A stretch of DNA of 64,000 nt from Chitinophaga sancti. GTDB taxonomy: Bacteria; Bacteroidota; Bacteroidia; Chitinophagales; Chitinophagaceae. A program made the position numbers and the translations under genes. Shown here one piece after another: positions 52,073 to 63,136 of the stretch. The first letter of the stretch is position 1, and every line of letters starts with the position of its first letter. The notes beneath the pieces are model-generated. The model saw only the letters and a program-made list of their open reading frames with translations. It was not told the DNA's origin and searched no databases. The stretch lies in assembly GCF_034424315.1 (NCBI RefSeq), contig NZ_CP139972.1, positions 5,952,001-6,016,000 on the forward strand, in the 5' to 3' direction.

Positions 52073-52720
52073 TTATTGTCCTTTTATCAGCGTTTTATAA
52101 TATTTACAGGCAGGCCTGATGCCACATTCCCCACATTTGGGGCTTCTGGCAATACATATATACCGGCCATGCAGGATGAGCCAGTGATGTGCAATATGCA
52201 CTTTCTCTTCAGGAATATATTTCAGTAATTGCAGCTCCGTCTGCAAAGGAGTTTTGGCATTCGTCGTCAGTCCTACGCGCGCTGATACGCGAAACACATG
52301 TGTATCTACAGCCATATTAGGCTGATGATGTACAACAGAAGTAATTACATTGGCAGTCTTCCGGCCCACCCCCGGTAGTTTGATCAGCTCAGATACGGAA
52401 TCTGGTATCTCTCCGTTAAAGTCTTCCATCAACATCTTAGCCATTCCGATCAGGTGTTTCGTCTTGTTATTAGGATAGCTGATGCTGCGGATCAGAGGAA
52501 ATAACTCATCGAACGTGGCGTGGCTCATACTCTCTGCATCCGGGTACTTTTTGAAGATAGCCGGTGTAGTCATATTCACCCTTTTGTCTGTACATTGCGC
52601 AGACAGGATGACGGCCACCAATAATTGATAAGGATTATCGTAGAGCAGTTCAGTCTCCGCATTGGGAGCATGTTGCTCGAAATAGTTGAGTACAAAGGCA
52701 AACCGCTCTTTCTTTGTCAT
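52073..52720 (-). CDS. nth: Endonuclease III (DNA glycosylase/AP lyase)
   Basis: A 215-residue base-excision repair enzyme. The helix-hairpin-helix is LPGVGRKTANV (about 115-125) with catalytic Lys121, Asp139 is in MAVDTHVFRVS, and a [4Fe-4S] motif C-x6-C-x2-C-x5-C is at the C-terminus. It removes oxidised pyrimidines. All catalytic residues are intact and the length is normal. Confidence 0.97.
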   Translation of the reverse strand: MTKKERFAFVLNYFEQHAPNAETELLYDNPYQLLVAVILSAQCTDKRVNMTTPAIFKKYPDAESMSHATFDELFPLIRSISYPNNKTKHLIGMAKMLMEDFNGEIPDSVSELIKLPGVGRKTANVITSVVHHQPNMAVDTHVFRVSARVGLTTNAKTPLQTELQLLKYIPEEKVHIAHHWLILHGRYICIARSPKCGECGIRPACKYYKTLIKGQ

Positions 52721-52775
52721 ACCTGTAAAGGTATGGCAAAAAAGGTCTCAAAATTAAAGGTGCTGAAAGGGCCTC

Positions 52776-52925
52776 TTATTTAGTCGGCTGGGTCTTCTTC
52801 GCGTATTCAGCAATCGCTCTGATAGTCTCAGGTCTGGGTGAATAAATAATGTTGTCCAGCGCTTTGCGGGTTTGGTTCAGGCAAATTTGTTCTTCGCGGG
52901 AAAGTTCGGGATCTTGATTATCCAT
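52776..52925 (-). CDS. Small conserved-looking hypothetical protein
   Basis: A 49-residue protein from ATG 52925; the open frame continues to 52994 with poorer composition. It is acidic then basic and wholly helical (SREEQICLNQTRKALDNIIYSPRPETIRAIAEYAKK), with one Cys and a Pro-Arg-Pro turn between two helices. No family recognised by name. It stands alone between nth and divIC and probably is a real short gene because its coding character is good. Confidence 0.55.
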   Translation of the reverse strand: MDNQDPELSREEQICLNQTRKALDNIIYSPRPETIRAIAEYAKKTQPTK

Positions 52926-53156
52926 TTTGTGCAATTTATTTGCGCTATCAGTAACAGAAAGAAAAGTAGAAAATAGTTGTGTAGAATTCCCCATGCAAAT
53001 AAGTTTTAATACAAATGATTAATTCATAACAGTATAACGGAGATTATGCAGAATGTATTGTCAAAATAAACGAAATATTTCGAAAGATAAGAGAAGGAAG
53101 GGATGGGCGGTAAGGTAGAGAAGCGTGACGATAGCGGCTTTGAATAGTTGAGACTG

Positions 53157-53474
53157 TTATTGTTCTTCAGTGAAGATAAAAAGGTCCTCATCGTCTTTCT
53201 TCATGAGGTATTTTTCGCGGGCAAATTTCTCCAGTTTGTCAGGGCTGGACAATAATTCTTCCTGTTCTTTGCGGGTTTTTACAATTTCCTCCATAAAGAA
53301 GGATTTCTGACTTTCCAGTTTATTCACTTCTGAGCTCAGTTCGTACTGTGAGATGAAGTTCTTGCTATCTATAAATGCGAGCCATATTACAAATGCAGCT
53401 GCTGACACGAAATATTTATTTCGCATATACACTGGTATCTTTATGGACTTTATTTTAGATATCATGTCTGGCAT
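53157..53474 (-). CDS. Septum formation initiator FtsB/DivIC family protein
   Basis: A 105-residue membrane protein with a short cytosolic N-terminus, a single transmembrane helix (YFVSAAAFVIWLAFID, about 21-36) and a coiled coil (ELSSEVNKLESQKSFFMEEIVKTRKEQEELLSSPDKLEKFAREKYLM, about 45-91). This is the architecture of FtsB/DivIC. It lies downstream of eno but beyond eno's terminator, so it may be transcribed separately. In Bacteroidota such genes often neighbour eno. Confidence 0.9.
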   Translation of the reverse strand: MPDMISKIKSIKIPVYMRNKYFVSAAAFVIWLAFIDSKNFISQYELSSEVNKLESQKSFFMEEIVKTRKEQEELLSSPDKLEKFAREKYLMKKDDEDLFIFTEEQ

Positions 53475-53507
53475 CGGAACGGAAAGGTACAGAATTCATG
53501 CCATACC

Positions 53508-53545
53508 AAAAAAAATCCGGGTTTTGACGTAAATCAAAACCCGGA
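53508..53545 (-). terminator. Terminator of eno
   Basis: On the minus strand TCCGGGTTTTGA and TCAAAACCCGGA form a 12-bp perfect stem with a 6-base loop and are followed by eight T. Confidence 0.95.
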
Positions 53546-53617
53546 ATATTGACCACTAATGAAAACTCGGCAATTATGTAATAAAATCACTTGCACGAAC
53601 TCCAGTTGTGAGAGAGA

Positions 53618-55842
<2,225 letters not shown>

Positions 55843-56058
55843 TAGGTTTTTCCGGTTTGGCGGGGCTAAAGTACGGAAATTAATAATTTGTATAGCCCCA
55901 TTTTAACGTAACATAAACATAGTTAATGCCTCATTCTGGTTCCGAATGACCTGCGGCTGTTGTAAAATTCGAAAATGAAGCAGTACATAAACCTAAAATA
56001 CCTGCGAATGCTTTATATTCACAGGCACATTGTATAAACCAAATACCCGGGAATTAAA

Positions 56059-56733
56059 ATGGCAATTAATTTAGTAAAGGGACAAACCATTGACCTGCGC
56101 AAGAATGACAAAGGAGAAAGCTTCGATCTGTCAGCTGTAACAATTGGATTAGGATGGGATATCCGCAAATCGGGAGCTGGCGGATTTTTTGGGAAACTGC
56201 TAGGTGGCAGTAAAGAAGAAGAATATGACTTGGATGCAATCGCATTCCTCCTGGACAAGAATGGAAAAGTGGCAGATCTGGGTAGGACAATTCGGACAAA
56301 TGATGGCCGTAACATCAGCCTGCACCAGGGCGATGTGATCTTCTTCAATAGCCAGCAACATCCCTCAGGGCATATCTGGCTCACTGGCGATAACCGTACC
56401 GGCGCCGGTGACGGAGATGATGAACAAATCATCGTAAAACTGGATAGCCTGGATCAGAAGTACGACAAGATTCTTTTCCTGGTTACTATTTACCAGGGGC
56501 GCCAGCGCAATCAACACTTCGGAATGGTGGAAAACGCCTTTATCCGCGCTGTAGATAAAAATGGTAAAGAAATAGCCCGCTTCAGCCTTTCAGGTGATGC
56601 AGCCTATAATAATATGCAGGGTATGATCTTCGCCGAAGTATACCGTAAGGATGGTACCTGGAAGTTCAGGGCACTCGGTGAACCTAAACCGAATGACAGT
56701 TTCGTCGAAATTCTGAAAAACTACGTGTATTGA
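56059..56733 (+). CDS. TerD family protein with extended insertion
   Basis: A 224-residue TerD protein, about 40 residues longer than the canonical ones. The additions are KNDKGESFDLSA before GLGWD (30-34) and a Gly-rich insert GAGGFFGKLLGGSKEEE (39-55). The Asp motif is YDLDA (56-60) and the acidic loop is GAGDGDDE (115-122), so the calcium site is intact. It overlaps the next gene (TTGA). It heads the second Ter operon. Confidence 0.95.
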   Translation: MAINLVKGQTIDLRKNDKGESFDLSAVTIGLGWDIRKSGAGGFFGKLLGGSKEEEYDLDAIAFLLDKNGKVADLGRTIRTNDGRNISLHQGDVIFFNSQQHPSGHIWLTGDNRTGAGDGDDEQIIVKLDSLDQKYDKILFLVTIYQGRQRNQHFGMVENAFIRAVDKNGKEIARFSLSGDAAYNNMQGMIFAEVYRKDGTWKFRALGEPKPNDSFVEILKNYVY

Positions 56734-57455
56734 TCGCGATAGAAAATATCAGGCACATCTCACTGGATGTATGGATGACACTCATTCGCTCTAACCCCGC
56801 CTACAAGCAGCTACGTGCGGAAGGGTTTCGTAAATATTTCCGGCTGAGCGAGCATTCCCCGGCTACCGTGGAAGCGGCGATCCGGGAAGTAGATGTACTG
56901 GTAAATAATATGAACGAAGTGACGGGCAGGAATGTGCACACCTTCGAAATTTACCTCTTATGCCTGCATAAATTAGGCAGAGACGTAAAAGGAATAACAG
57001 CGGAACAACTCACAGGTTGTTATGCAACACTGGAAGAGCTGTGGACACAGTATCCGCCTGTTCCCTTATATAATAATCTGAATACACTGTTTGCCAATAT
57101 CAGGGCTACCGGCCGCACCATCAGCTTGCTGAGCAATACCGGTTTCATACAGGGGGCCGCATTGCGTAGCATCATGGAACGATTCGGATGGGCGCAATAT
57201 TTTTCGTTCCAGTTGTATTCAGATGAAACCGGGCATTCCAAACCGGCACCACAGTTCTTTGCACAACTGCTGGAAAAAGCCCGCTACCTGCATGGCGCAG
57301 TATTATCCCCGGCGCAGATCTGGCACCTGGGCGATAATCCGCTGGCAGATGTAGAAGGGGCTTCCAATGCCGGAATGAGCGCCTCCCTGACAACATTCGA
57401 TAAGCAGCCGCTGGATCAGCTATTACAGCTCGCGGCTTTTGATCATGCAAAATAA
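56730..57455 (+). CDS. HAD-superfamily hydrolase in the Ter operon
   Basis: About 241 residues. The HAD motifs are I: ISLDVWMTLI (about 11-20, nucleophile Asp13; the second Asp of DxD is replaced by Trp), II: LLSNTG (about 133-138), III: SKPAP (about 170-174), IV: HLGDNPLADVEG (about 193-204). The start is TTG 56730, overlapping the terD stop; no earlier start exists and ATG lies inside motif I. The odd second position makes ordinary phosphatase activity uncertain; related families with non-Asp there can still be enzymes. HAD enzymes are typical of Ter neighbourhoods. Confidence 0.85.
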   Translation: MIAIENIRHISLDVWMTLIRSNPAYKQLRAEGFRKYFRLSEHSPATVEAAIREVDVLVNNMNEVTGRNVHTFEIYLLCLHKLGRDVKGITAEQLTGCYATLEELWTQYPPVPLYNNLNTLFANIRATGRTISLLSNTGFIQGAALRSIMERFGWAQYFSFQLYSDETGHSKPAPQFFAQLLEKARYLHGAVLSPAQIWHLGDNPLADVEGASNAGMSASLTTFDKQPLDQLLQLAAFDHAK

Positions 57456-57463
57456 AATCCATT

Positions 57464-58021
57464 ATGGCAATCAATCTGCAAAAAGGTGAAAGAGCAGACC
57501 TGGCATTACCGAAATTCACCATCGGACTGGGCTGGGATGTAAATGAATCACACTCCGGGTCTGAGTTTGACCTGGATGCTTCCGTATTCATGCTGGGAAA
57601 TAACAGGAAGATACCCGCTGACGAATATTTTGTATTTTATAATAACCTGGAATCGCCGGATAAGTCTGTAAAGCATTCTGGCGATAATCGTACAGGCGCT
57701 GGTGATGGAGATGATGAGACCCTGTCAGTTGACCTTTCAGTAATCAATCCCGCCATACAGGAACTGTGTGTAGTGGTGACAATCCACGATGCAGTTACCC
57801 GCAAGCAGAACTTCGGACAAGTGCGTAACAGCTTTATCAGGATCTACGATGCAAACTCGAACCAGGAGATCCTGCGCTATGAGCTGGGAGAAGATTTCTC
57901 TATAGAAACCGCCGTAGAGTTCGGCCGGATCTATAAGAGAGAGAACCGCTGGCGCTTCGAAGCCGTTGGTGCCGGCCAGCGCGGAGGCCTGCAGGAATAC
58001 GTAGACCGTTATGCCGGATAA
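57464..58021 (+). CDS. terD: TerD family protein
   Basis: A 185-residue TerD protein with GLGWD (21-25), FDLDAS (35-40), AGDGDDE (79-85) and the EDFSIETAVEFGRIYKR block near the end. It is the closest paralogue in the window of the TerD at 4793. It ends 25 bases before a terminator, so the TerC gene behind it is in a separate transcription unit. Confidence 0.96.
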   Translation: MAINLQKGERADLALPKFTIGLGWDVNESHSGSEFDLDASVFMLGNNRKIPADEYFVFYNNLESPDKSVKHSGDNRTGAGDGDDETLSVDLSVINPAIQELCVVVTIHDAVTRKQNFGQVRNSFIRIYDANSNQEILRYELGEDFSIETAVEFGRIYKRENRWRFEAVGAGQRGGLQEYVDRYAG

Positions 58022-58046
58022 GCACCGGATTCTTTAAAATTCTGGG

Positions 58047-58082
58047 AATCGCTGATGCTGCGCAGGTATCAGCGATTTTTTT
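58047..58082 (+). terminator. Terminator between terD and terC
   Basis: AATCGCTGAT and ATCAGCGATT form a 10-bp perfect stem with an 11-base loop followed by a T run (58076-58082). Confidence 0.88.
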
Positions 58083-58089
58083 GGAACAC

Positions 58090-58120
58090 TTGTACGGCTC
58101 AAATAAACCTGTTAGTTTTA
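58090..58120 (+). promoter_or_regulatory. Candidate promoter for terC
   Basis: TTG (58090-58092), a 20-base spacer and TAGTTTTA (58113-58120) resemble the Bacteroidota -33/-7 form with one mismatch. It lies between the terD terminator and the terC ATG, giving a leader of about 30 bases. Confidence 0.4.
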
Positions 58121-58155
58121 CACACCTAAAAGCGAAAATTAAACCGACTTGCAAC

Positions 58156-58953
58156 ATGACTGAATTTATCCAGGAGATCATTAATAATCCCATCCCTTCC
58201 CTATTGGTAATCGGGAACCTTATCATTATTGAAAGTTTGTTATCCGTGGATAACGCAGCTGTATTGGCTACAATGGTAATGGACCTCCCTCAGAAAGATC
58301 GTAACAGAGCTTTAAAATATGGTATCGTCGGCGCTTATGTATTCCGTGGTATCTGCCTGGCATTCGCCGCTTTCCTCATTCAATTCTGGTGGCTGAAACC
58401 AATTGGTGGCGCTTACCTCTTATACCTGACTTTGAATTACTTCAAAGAAAAAGCTGCAAAGAAAAAACAGGCTGAAGAAAATGAAGCACCTGAAGCAGTA
58501 GATAAATCACAGAACTGGTTTTACAAACATACGATCGGCTGGATGGGCCCATTCTGGGCTACTGTAGCTGTGGTGGAAGTAATGGACCTGGCTTTCTCCC
58601 TGGATAACGTTTTTGCAGCTGTGGCATTCAGCAAAAATATAGTGTTGGTTTGGACGGGTGTATTCATCGGTATCCTGGCCATGCGATTTGTAGCGCAGGG
58701 TTTCGTAAGACTGATGGAGAAATATCCTTTCCTGGAAACTGCCGCTTTCCTCGTGATCGGCGTACTGGGTATCAAACTGCTGCTGGCAGTATATGAGCAC
58801 TTCTTTCAAGGTGAGGCATTTGCAACGTTCCTGGGTAGCCACGAAGCTGACTGGGCTACTTCTATAATTACCGTAAGCATCTTTGTTATTCCTATCCTGA
58901 CAAGTACATTATTTAAATATCCTAAGCCGCATAAAATAGGAGAACATAAATAA
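58156..58953 (+). CDS. terC: TerC family integral membrane protein
   Basis: A 265-residue polytopic membrane protein of the TerC family with seven to nine helices. Hallmarks are IESLLSVDNAAVLATMV (about 24-40) and its internal repeat VEVMDLAFSLDNVFAAVAFS (about 135-154), each with the conserved acidic/Asp-Asn residues that are thought to bind metal. I use ATG 58156; the upstream frame lacks a credible start. TerC is associated with tellurite resistance and, in some bacteria, manganese export. Confidence 0.96.
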   Translation: MTEFIQEIINNPIPSLLVIGNLIIIESLLSVDNAAVLATMVMDLPQKDRNRALKYGIVGAYVFRGICLAFAAFLIQFWWLKPIGGAYLLYLTLNYFKEKAAKKKQAEENEAPEAVDKSQNWFYKHTIGWMGPFWATVAVVEVMDLAFSLDNVFAAVAFSKNIVLVWTGVFIGILAMRFVAQGFVRLMEKYPFLETAAFLVIGVLGIKLLLAVYEHFFQGEAFATFLGSHEADWATSIITVSIFVIPILTSTLFKYPKPHKIGEHK

Positions 58954-58978
58954 TTAGCGAATAAATTGATCGAACCAG

Positions 58979-59008
58979 AAAAAGGCGTGTCGGAAGATGC
59001 GCCTTTTT
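58979..59008. terminator. Bidirectional terminator between terC and the LytTR gene
   Basis: AAAGGCG (58981-58987) pairs with CGCCTTT (59000-59006), with A and T runs outside. It serves the convergent terC and LytTR genes. Confidence 0.7.
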
Positions 59009-59701
59009 CTATTTAAACCGCGCATGAAAATTAGCCTCGTAACTATTGCCAACAGGGATTTCCTGTGTGCCTATCAAAATCGTTTTATTCCTTACCTGGT
59101 CAATCTTTGACAAAGGAACTATATACGATCTGTGTACCCGTACAAAGGAATGTGCAGGTAGTTTTTCTGACATCACTTTCATTGTCATCCGTATTACCAG
59201 TGGTGGTTGATTATGCAGATGAATTTTCAGATAGTCGTCCAGCCCTTCAATAAAAAGTATATCCTTCAGCTCAATCCTTGTTAATCCATAATCCACCCGT
59301 AAAACTAATTGTTGCTGTTCATTTTTTTGCAGGCTTTGCTGGTATTGCAGCTGTGCCTGTGCCTTTTGTACAGCCTGTTGAAAACGCTCGAAGGTAAAGG
59401 GTTTCAGCAGGTAATCCACCGCATTCAGGTTGAAGCCTTCCACCGCATATTCACTATGTGCAGTGGTGAAGATCACCATGGGTTGTTGAGTGATGGATTT
59501 GTATAGATCAGTGCCTGGCATACCCGGCATGTTGATATCGAGAAATAGAAGATCTGCAGGAGATTGCTGAATATATTGCAGGGCCTCTTCCGGCTTATTG
59601 AAAGTTTGTTGCAGGCGTATAAAATCAATCCGCTCACAAAAGTTCGAGATCAGCGTGAGTGCCGGCAATTCATCATCTATGGCAATAGCTTGTATGATCA
59701 T
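59009..59701 (-). CDS. LytTR-type response regulator
   Basis: A 230-residue regulator. The receiver domain (about 1-120) has the phosphate-accepting Asp55 in FLDINMPG, conserved Asp9-Asp10 and Lys near 102. The C-terminal LytTR DNA-binding domain (about 130-230) has LVLRVDYGLTRIELKDILFIEGLDDYLKIHL and RVHRSYIVPLSKI. It overlaps its kinase gene by 4 bases. It should bind a direct-repeat operator, which I did not find. Confidence 0.95.
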   Translation of the reverse strand: MIIQAIAIDDELPALTLISNFCERIDFIRLQQTFNKPEEALQYIQQSPADLLFLDINMPGMPGTDLYKSITQQPMVIFTTAHSEYAVEGFNLNAVDYLLKPFTFERFQQAVQKAQAQLQYQQSLQKNEQQQLVLRVDYGLTRIELKDILFIEGLDDYLKIHLHNQPPLVIRMTMKVMSEKLPAHSFVRVHRSYIVPLSKIDQVRNKTILIGTQEIPVGNSYEANFHARFK

Positions 59702-60750
59702 ATAAGTTGCAAAGTGAGTGAAACGGAAAAGTGATCGGCAGCATCCCTGATATCCAGTGTATGACGGCCAGGATACAGGAGTTCCAGGCGTTTTCTGGTA
59801 TTCTCTATACCCAGGCCACTGCTGGCAGCAGGAATATCATTGAAGGTCACTTTTTTGTTGAATACATGAAACTGCAATAACTGCTCGTCTATACTGATGT
59901 CTATTTCAATAGCCGCATCTTCTGCTGCATTGATGCCATACTTAAAAGCGTTTTCGACAAAAGAGATCAGGATCAGCGGTGCAATCAGCTGACCCGAAGG
60001 CCCGCCCTTAACTGTAAATGTCAATGGCAGAGAAGTGCCAAAACGGATCCGCTGCAATTCAATATAGTCGCGGATATAATCAATCTCCCTGGACACTGGC
60101 ACCATATGATGGCCGGCATCATTGAGCACATAACGCATCATGCCTGATAGCTTGACGACAGCGGTCGGCGTTTCGTCAGATTTTACAACTGCCAGCGAAT
60201 AAATACTATTGAGCACATTGAAAAGAAAATGCGGATTGATCTGTGCTTTCAGGTAAGATAATTCCGCATTGAGTTTTTCCTGTTCTGCTTGTTTCCATCG
60301 ATTGCGAATTTTCACAATCAAGGAGAAAAAGAATACAGCCAGAAAAAGAAAAATCTGGTGCCCCATGTCTACCAGAATGAAATGTTTGCGGGGCTCCGGA
60401 GGCATGCTGAAATGCGGTGGGGGAGGCCCCTGATGAAATACATTATCGCCCACAATCAATGCATTTGGCAGTAATACGATCAATCCAAAACAGACGATAG
60501 CCAGTGCAAAAAAGCTGACATACTTTCTGCGGAAATAAAATGTAGGTATGAGCCAGAAGAAATTAAAATAGAAGAACAGCAGCAACAGCACATATACAAT
60601 GAAATCCCGCATGGCCGGGGGAAAACGTAGCAGATCGTATAAGTTGCTGGCATCAGGCGAAAAGACGATAGGCAGCGCCAGGAAGGTAACGCAGCCGGCT
60701 ATGTGTATCAATAGCTGTCTTATTTTATCGCCTGTAAATGCTGGAGCCAT
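59698..60750 (-). CDS. LytS/YehU-type sensor histidine kinase
   Basis: A 350-residue kinase with four hydrophobic helices (about 14-35, 49-72, 78-100, 131-147). The phosphoacceptor is His174 in KAQINPHFLFNVLNSIYSL. The ATPase part has PLILISFVENAFKYGI and SGLGIENTRKRLELLYP. It is paired with the LytTR regulator by a 4-base overlap. There is no obvious extracellular sensor domain: only a short Pro/His-rich loop (about 105-125) lies between helices 3 and 4. Confidence 0.95.
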   Translation of the reverse strand: MAPAFTGDKIRQLLIHIAGCVTFLALPIVFSPDASNLYDLLRFPPAMRDFIVYVLLLLFFYFNFFWLIPTFYFRRKYVSFFALAIVCFGLIVLLPNALIVGDNVFHQGPPPPHFSMPPEPRKHFILVDMGHQIFLFLAVFFFSLIVKIRNRWKQAEQEKLNAELSYLKAQINPHFLFNVLNSIYSLAVVKSDETPTAVVKLSGMMRYVLNDAGHHMVPVSREIDYIRDYIELQRIRFGTSLPLTFTVKGGPSGQLIAPLILISFVENAFKYGINAAEDAAIEIDISIDEQLLQFHVFNKKVTFNDIPAASSGLGIENTRKRLELLYPGRHTLDIRDAADHFSVSLTLQLI

Positions 60751-60872
60751 GTATTACAAATATAAGGGAATATCCCTCCTTTTCAGCGGCCTGCAGGCTC
60801 ATGCACCTGGTCAAAAATTCCTTTTGCTGAAGCTGAAAGCAATCGTTTGATGCTTATTCTTATTTTTGTAAC

Positions 60873-62561
60873 ATGATCAAACGAATCCTTGGACTTTGCA
60901 TCCTCTTGCCGCAGCTGTTACATGCGCAATTACCAGAGAAAAATTATCCTCGTGGGTATTTCCGCAATCCACTGGATATACCTATCCAACTGGCGGGTAA
61001 CTTTGGCGAACTCCGCCCTAATCATTTCCACGCAGGTCTTGACATCAAAACCCAGCAAAGGGAAAACCTGCTGGTACATGCCGCCGCTGATGGTTATGTA
61101 AGCCGCATCGGGGTGTCGCATACCGGCTATGGTAATGTAGTATACATCACCCACCCCAATGGGTATACTACCGTATATGGTCACCTGAATCGTTTCTTCC
61201 CCGCATTGGAAGAATACGTAAAGCAACAGCAATACTCCGCAGAAAGCTGGGTACAGGATCTGAAGATCCCTGCCGGTAAGTTTCCCGTAAAGAAAGGAGA
61301 GCTCATTGCATGGAGTGGTAATACCGGAGGTTCCGCAGGTCCACACGTACACTTCGAGATCAGAAGTACACAATCAGAACACGGACTGAATCCGTTATTA
61401 TTCGGTTTCGACATAGCAGATGCTACCGCACCTGTCGTATCCCGCATTGCGATCTACGATATGGAAAGGAGCATCTATGATCAATCTCCCATCATCCTGC
61501 CTGTAAAGAAAGTAGGCAGTGAATACATAACCACTACCCCCGTAGTAAAAGTAAGAGCTGCCAGTGTAGGGCTGGGGCTGACAGCTGTTGATAAGATGAG
61601 TCCTACAGCACCAAATACCTACGGTATCTACCAGGTGGTACTGTTTGATGAAGATGTGCCTAATACCAGTTTTACCATCGACAATATTGGCTTTGATGAG
61701 TCACTGTACATCAATGCACATATTGACTATAAAACGAAGAAGAGCGGTGGTCCATGGATCCAGCTCTTATTTACCGAACCGGGCAACAAGCTGAGCATCT
61801 ACCAGGATATGCAGGGCGATGGGGTACTGGATCTTTCCGATGGGAAGCCCCACCCTGCGAAGATGCAGGTAAAGGATGCCTATGGCAATACCAGCGTGGT
61901 GAAACTGACATTGCAGCAAAGTGGTGAGCCGGATAAAGAAGCTCCCTGCGCGAATACCATGTATGCTGAATCCAGGAATATCTTTGAAAACAACCAGGTG
62001 GAGTTTTATTTAGATGAAACCGCACTATACGACAAGATCTGTTTCAATTATGCAGAACTGGATGGCAAGGGTGGTTTCCCTGCGTATCGCCTGCATACCC
62101 CATTAGTACCTGTGCACACACCTTTCAATCTTCGCCTGAAACCAGTAAAACCATTGCCGGCAAACCTGGCGAACAAGGTGGTGATGGTTAGGGAAGGACT
62201 GGGCGAAACCATTACCGGAACCACCATCGACAATGGCTGGTATGTAGGTAAGTTCAGGGAGTTCGGCAACTTCCGCCTCGCAGTAGATACGATCGCACCT
62301 AAGATCACCATTATCGGTGGATTAAAAAGTGGCGCGAACCTGTCTAAGGCAGGTAAACTGTCCTTTGCGATGAGCGATGCAAATGGCATTAAGAGCTATC
62401 GGGCAGAGCTGGACGGTAAATGGCTGATGTTCTCCCGCCGTAGCAATGTGCTGACATATAACTTCGATAATCATTGTCCTGCAGGCAACCATACACTGGT
62501 ATTAACTGTTACTGATTTAGCCGGTAATGCATCGGTGTATACATTTAAATTTACAAGATGA
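60873..62561 (+). CDS. M23 family metallopeptidase (LytM-type) with C-terminal Ig-like domains
   Basis: A 562-residue secreted protein with a signal peptide (MIKRILGLCILLPQLLHAQ). The M23 peptidase domain is near 40-180: HAGLD (His53, Asp57), then VYGHLN, GNTGGSAGPHVHFE (second His pair) and the HGLNPLLFGF end. It should cut peptidoglycan cross-links, or act as a regulator if degenerate; both Zn motifs are intact. The rest is beta-rich with Ig-like repeats to the C-terminus. The next gene starts 4 bases before its stop. Confidence 0.93.
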   Translation: MIKRILGLCILLPQLLHAQLPEKNYPRGYFRNPLDIPIQLAGNFGELRPNHFHAGLDIKTQQRENLLVHAAADGYVSRIGVSHTGYGNVVYITHPNGYTTVYGHLNRFFPALEEYVKQQQYSAESWVQDLKIPAGKFPVKKGELIAWSGNTGGSAGPHVHFEIRSTQSEHGLNPLLFGFDIADATAPVVSRIAIYDMERSIYDQSPIILPVKKVGSEYITTTPVVKVRAASVGLGLTAVDKMSPTAPNTYGIYQVVLFDEDVPNTSFTIDNIGFDESLYINAHIDYKTKKSGGPWIQLLFTEPGNKLSIYQDMQGDGVLDLSDGKPHPAKMQVKDAYGNTSVVKLTLQQSGEPDKEAPCANTMYAESRNIFENNQVEFYLDETALYDKICFNYAELDGKGGFPAYRLHTPLVPVHTPFNLRLKPVKPLPANLANKVVMVREGLGETITGTTIDNGWYVGKFREFGNFRLAVDTIAPKITIIGGLKSGANLSKAGKLSFAMSDANGIKSYRAELDGKWLMFSRRSNVLTYNFDNHCPAGNHTLVLTVTDLAGNASVYTFKFTR

Positions 62562-63019
62562 CACATTTGAAAGAAGGAGATAAAGCCCCGGTATTTAAAG
62601 GGCTCGATCAGTCAGGGAATAAAGTATCCCTGTCTGATCTGAAAGGAAAGAAAGTGATATTGTATTTCTATCCGAAGGATATGACACCGGGATGTACAGC
62701 ACAGGCATGTAATCTCCGTGACAATTACACCGCTTTACTGCAAAAAGGTTATGCAGTAGTCGGCGTAAGTACAGATGGAGAAAAAAGCCATCAGAAATTC
62801 GCAGAGAAATATGACTTGCCTTTTCCATTACTGGCAGATGAGGATAGAAAGATCGTAGAACAATACGGGGTATGGGGTGAAAAGAAATTCATGGGCAAAG
62901 TTTATGACGGCACTCACCGAACTACTTTCCTCATCAATGAGAATGGGGTGATAGATAAGATCATCTCAAAACCAGATACCAAAAACCACACAGAAGAGAT
63001 CCTCGAAATTTGGAAGTAG
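62558..63019 (+). CDS. bcp: Thioredoxin-dependent peroxiredoxin (Bcp/PrxQ type)
   Basis: A 153-residue peroxiredoxin. The peroxidatic Cys46 is in DMTPGCTAQAC and the resolving Cys51 is five residues later, as in Bcp/PrxQ. It starts with ATG overlapping the previous stop (ATGA), so it is translated with the M23 gene. It reduces hydroperoxides. It is followed by a hairpin shared with the convergent GldJ-like gene. Confidence 0.96.
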   Translation: MTHLKEGDKAPVFKGLDQSGNKVSLSDLKGKKVILYFYPKDMTPGCTAQACNLRDNYTALLQKGYAVVGVSTDGEKSHQKFAEKYDLPFPLLADEDRKIVEQYGVWGEKKFMGKVYDGTHRTTFLINENGVIDKIISKPDTKNHTEEILEIWK

Positions 63020-63080
63020 ATCCCGGTGTTTTTAAAGCCTCCGCAGGAGCGCTCATAAAAAACAGGAGCATCCATAAAAT

Positions 63081-63113
63081 GAATAAGCCGCGGTCGTAGA
63101 CCGCGGCTTATTC
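63081..63113. terminator. Bidirectional terminator after bcp
   Basis: A 15-bp perfect stem (GAATAAGCCGCGGTC and its complement) with a 3-base loop between convergent genes. Its T run is short. Confidence 0.75.
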
Positions 63114-63136
63114 ATTACTATTTATTTAAGTCGAAA

